Part shown: positions 14,640 to 15,613 of the stretch, one piece after another
Position numbering within the stretch: position 1 is the stretch's first letter
How the letters are laid out: each line of letters opens with the position of its first letter
NCBI GenBank assembly: GCA_049510055.1
Contig: JBEKZI010000049.1
Location: forward strand, 1-15,613
Reading direction: 5' to 3'
Length of the DNA: 15,613 bases
Origin: JALHTV01 sp049510055
Lineage (GTDB): Bacteria > Planctomycetota > Phycisphaerae > SM23-33
Position numbers and translations under genes: made by a program
The notes under the pieces: model-generated
What the model was told of the DNA's origin: nothing
Seen by the model: the letters and a program-made list of their open reading frames with translations, nothing else
The model's database searches: none

Positions 14640-15613
14640 TCAATCGCCATCGGTGATGAGGAAGTTCTTGAACTGCCAGAGGTCGGCCGGGTCCACCGAC
14701 GGCTTGTTATACCCCCCGAAGGCGTTGGCATAATGCTTCAGGGGCGTCCAGTCGGAGGGGGTTGAGATAAACCGGCCCAGGTAGGGTTTGGAAATATCCA
14801 GCACGACGTCGTGCGGCAGGTCGTCGGGCACGCAGACTCCCATGCGGGGGTTCTGGATCATCCAGACGCCGGCCGCCACGACGGAGACGGCCACCTGCAT
14901 CGTGGTGGCGTTCTGGTGGGGGACCAGCCGCCGCGATTCCTCGATGGACAAATCGCTGCCGATCCACCAGGCGTTGTACGCATGGCCCATAAGCAGCGCG
15001 CCCAGGATGTCCGAGCCGCTGGTGATCTCGTCGTTCATGATCCGCTGGCGCTGCGGCAATCGGTAGTCGTAGCCGCGCAGCTCGTTCAGGCTGGCGATGG
15101 CGCAGTCGCAGGGGCAGTAGGCGTAGTGGACGGTGGGGCGATAGACGGCCTTGCCGTCCTTCCAGACGGTCAAGTGGTCCGAGATGGTGAAGGCCTCGCC
15201 GTGGCGGACCACCATGCCGCGGATGCAGTAATCCGGCACCCACGAAACCACCCACGTGTTGATGCCCATACGGGCCAGGCAAATCTGATTGCCAGGCCCC
15301 TCGGAATGCGTGTACGCTAGCGGCGGCAACTCTTTTTCATGCGTGCCCCAGCCCATCTCGGCCGTGGTGGTGCCTTCCTCGCGGAAGCCCTCGACGCTCC
15401 AGGTGTTCACGAATTCATCCACTTGCTTGGGCTTGTCGGTGATCTGGGTGTCGCGCTCGCTGCAATGGATGACCTTGACCCCCAGCGTCATGGCCAGGCG
15501 GTTGAAGGCGCGGTCGAGGATCAGTTGCCGAATTTCCTCGGCCTGCTTGCCGGTGACCTTCTTGTCGGCGATGGCGCGCTCGCCGATGTCGATGAGGCCC
15601 TGCTTGGTGAAGT
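14640..15613 (-). CDS. hss: Homospermidine synthase, C-terminal two thirds (cut by window edge)
   Basis: The open frame continues through the right edge: codons upstream of the internal ATG at 15491 read FTKQGLIDIGERAIADKK and then on into the body, so 15491 is not the start. About 323 residues are visible of a family usually near 480. The N-terminal nucleotide-binding domain lies outside. Recognisable segments are VIHCSERDTQ, AEMGWGTHEKE, TWVVSWVPDYCIRG, DHLTVWKDGKAVYRPTVHYA and MNDEITSGSDILGALLMGHA. These match what I recall of bacterial homospermidine synthase (Blastochloris type). That enzyme joins two putrescines, or putrescine and the aminobutyl part of spermidine, using NAD+. It precedes the ornithine decarboxylase by 45 nt. 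A 6-bp hairpin (GGCGGG/CCCGCC, 14620-14637) lies in that gap. A related saccharopine-dehydrogenase-fold polyamine enzyme is possible but less likely. Confidence 0.88.
   Translation of the reverse strand, partial: FTKQGLIDIGERAIADKKVTGKQAEEIRQLILDRAFNRLAMTLGVKVIHCSERDTQITDKPKQVDEFVNTWSVEGFREEGTTTAEMGWGTHEKELPPLAYTHSEGPGNQICLARMGINTWVVSWVPDYCIRGMVVRHGEAFTISDHLTVWKDGKAVYRPTVHYAYCPCDCAIASLNELRGYDYRLPQRQRIMNDEITSGSDILGALLMGHAYNAWWIGSDLSIEESRRLVPHQNATTMQVAVSVVAAGVWMIQNPRMGVCVPDDLPHDVVLDISKPYLGRFISTPSDWTPLKHYANAFGGYNKPSVDPADLWQFKNFLITDGD

Overview
The window is GC-rich bacterial DNA. It looks like Planctomycetota, possibly the Phycisphaerae side. This is an inference from gene content: a large DUF6785/DUF6784-type membrane protein (a family I associate with planctomycetes), a fold-III ornithine decarboxylase paired with a bacterial homospermidine synthase, and a sugar-acid catabolic cluster with a LarA-type enzyme. 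No rRNA or other decisive marker is present.

Left block (1-3634, minus strand): a roughly 675-residue polytopic membrane protein, then a degenerate FAD-type oxidoreductase, then the N-terminal third of diaminopimelate epimerase (dapF), which runs off the left edge. A divergent intergenic region (3635-3863) carries a good sigma70-like promoter in each direction.

Middle block (3864-8560, plus strand): a processive-type family 2 glycosyltransferase with all its catalytic motifs, followed only 8 nt later by tRNA-Gly(CCC). The tRNA 3' end is fused to a perfect 18-bp inverted repeat. About 85 nt further on lies a copy of the tRNA T-arm and 3' end, split inside its T-loop by a 22-nt hairpin module. 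A second such copy, with the same module plus a further 33-nt module, lies 2.8 kb downstream. Between the two copies are an outer-membrane beta-barrel protein and a stand-alone DUF2156 (lysyl-phosphatidylglycerol synthase C-terminal type) protein. This gives the segment the look of a tRNA-associated insertion without a visible integrase. The 430-nt gene-free stretch 8131-8560 holds a 59-nt inverted-repeat structure, a weak terminator-like hairpin, the second split T-arm repeat and a weak promoter.

Catabolic block (8561-13406, plus strand): LarA-family nickel-pincer racemase/epimerase, iron-type alcohol dehydrogenase, HpcH/HpaI-type aldolase and a D-galactonate dehydratase-like enolase-superfamily enzyme. 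Together they read as a sugar-acid pathway: set or correct the C2 configuration, dehydrate to a 2-keto-3-deoxy acid, cleave to pyruvate plus an aldehyde, and reduce the aldehyde. The 145-nt gap before the dehydratase contains three consecutive small hairpins.

Right block (13455-15613, minus strand): homospermidine synthase (cut by the right edge) followed by a type-III ornithine decarboxylase. These two are enough to make homospermidine from ornithine. They converge on the catabolic block.
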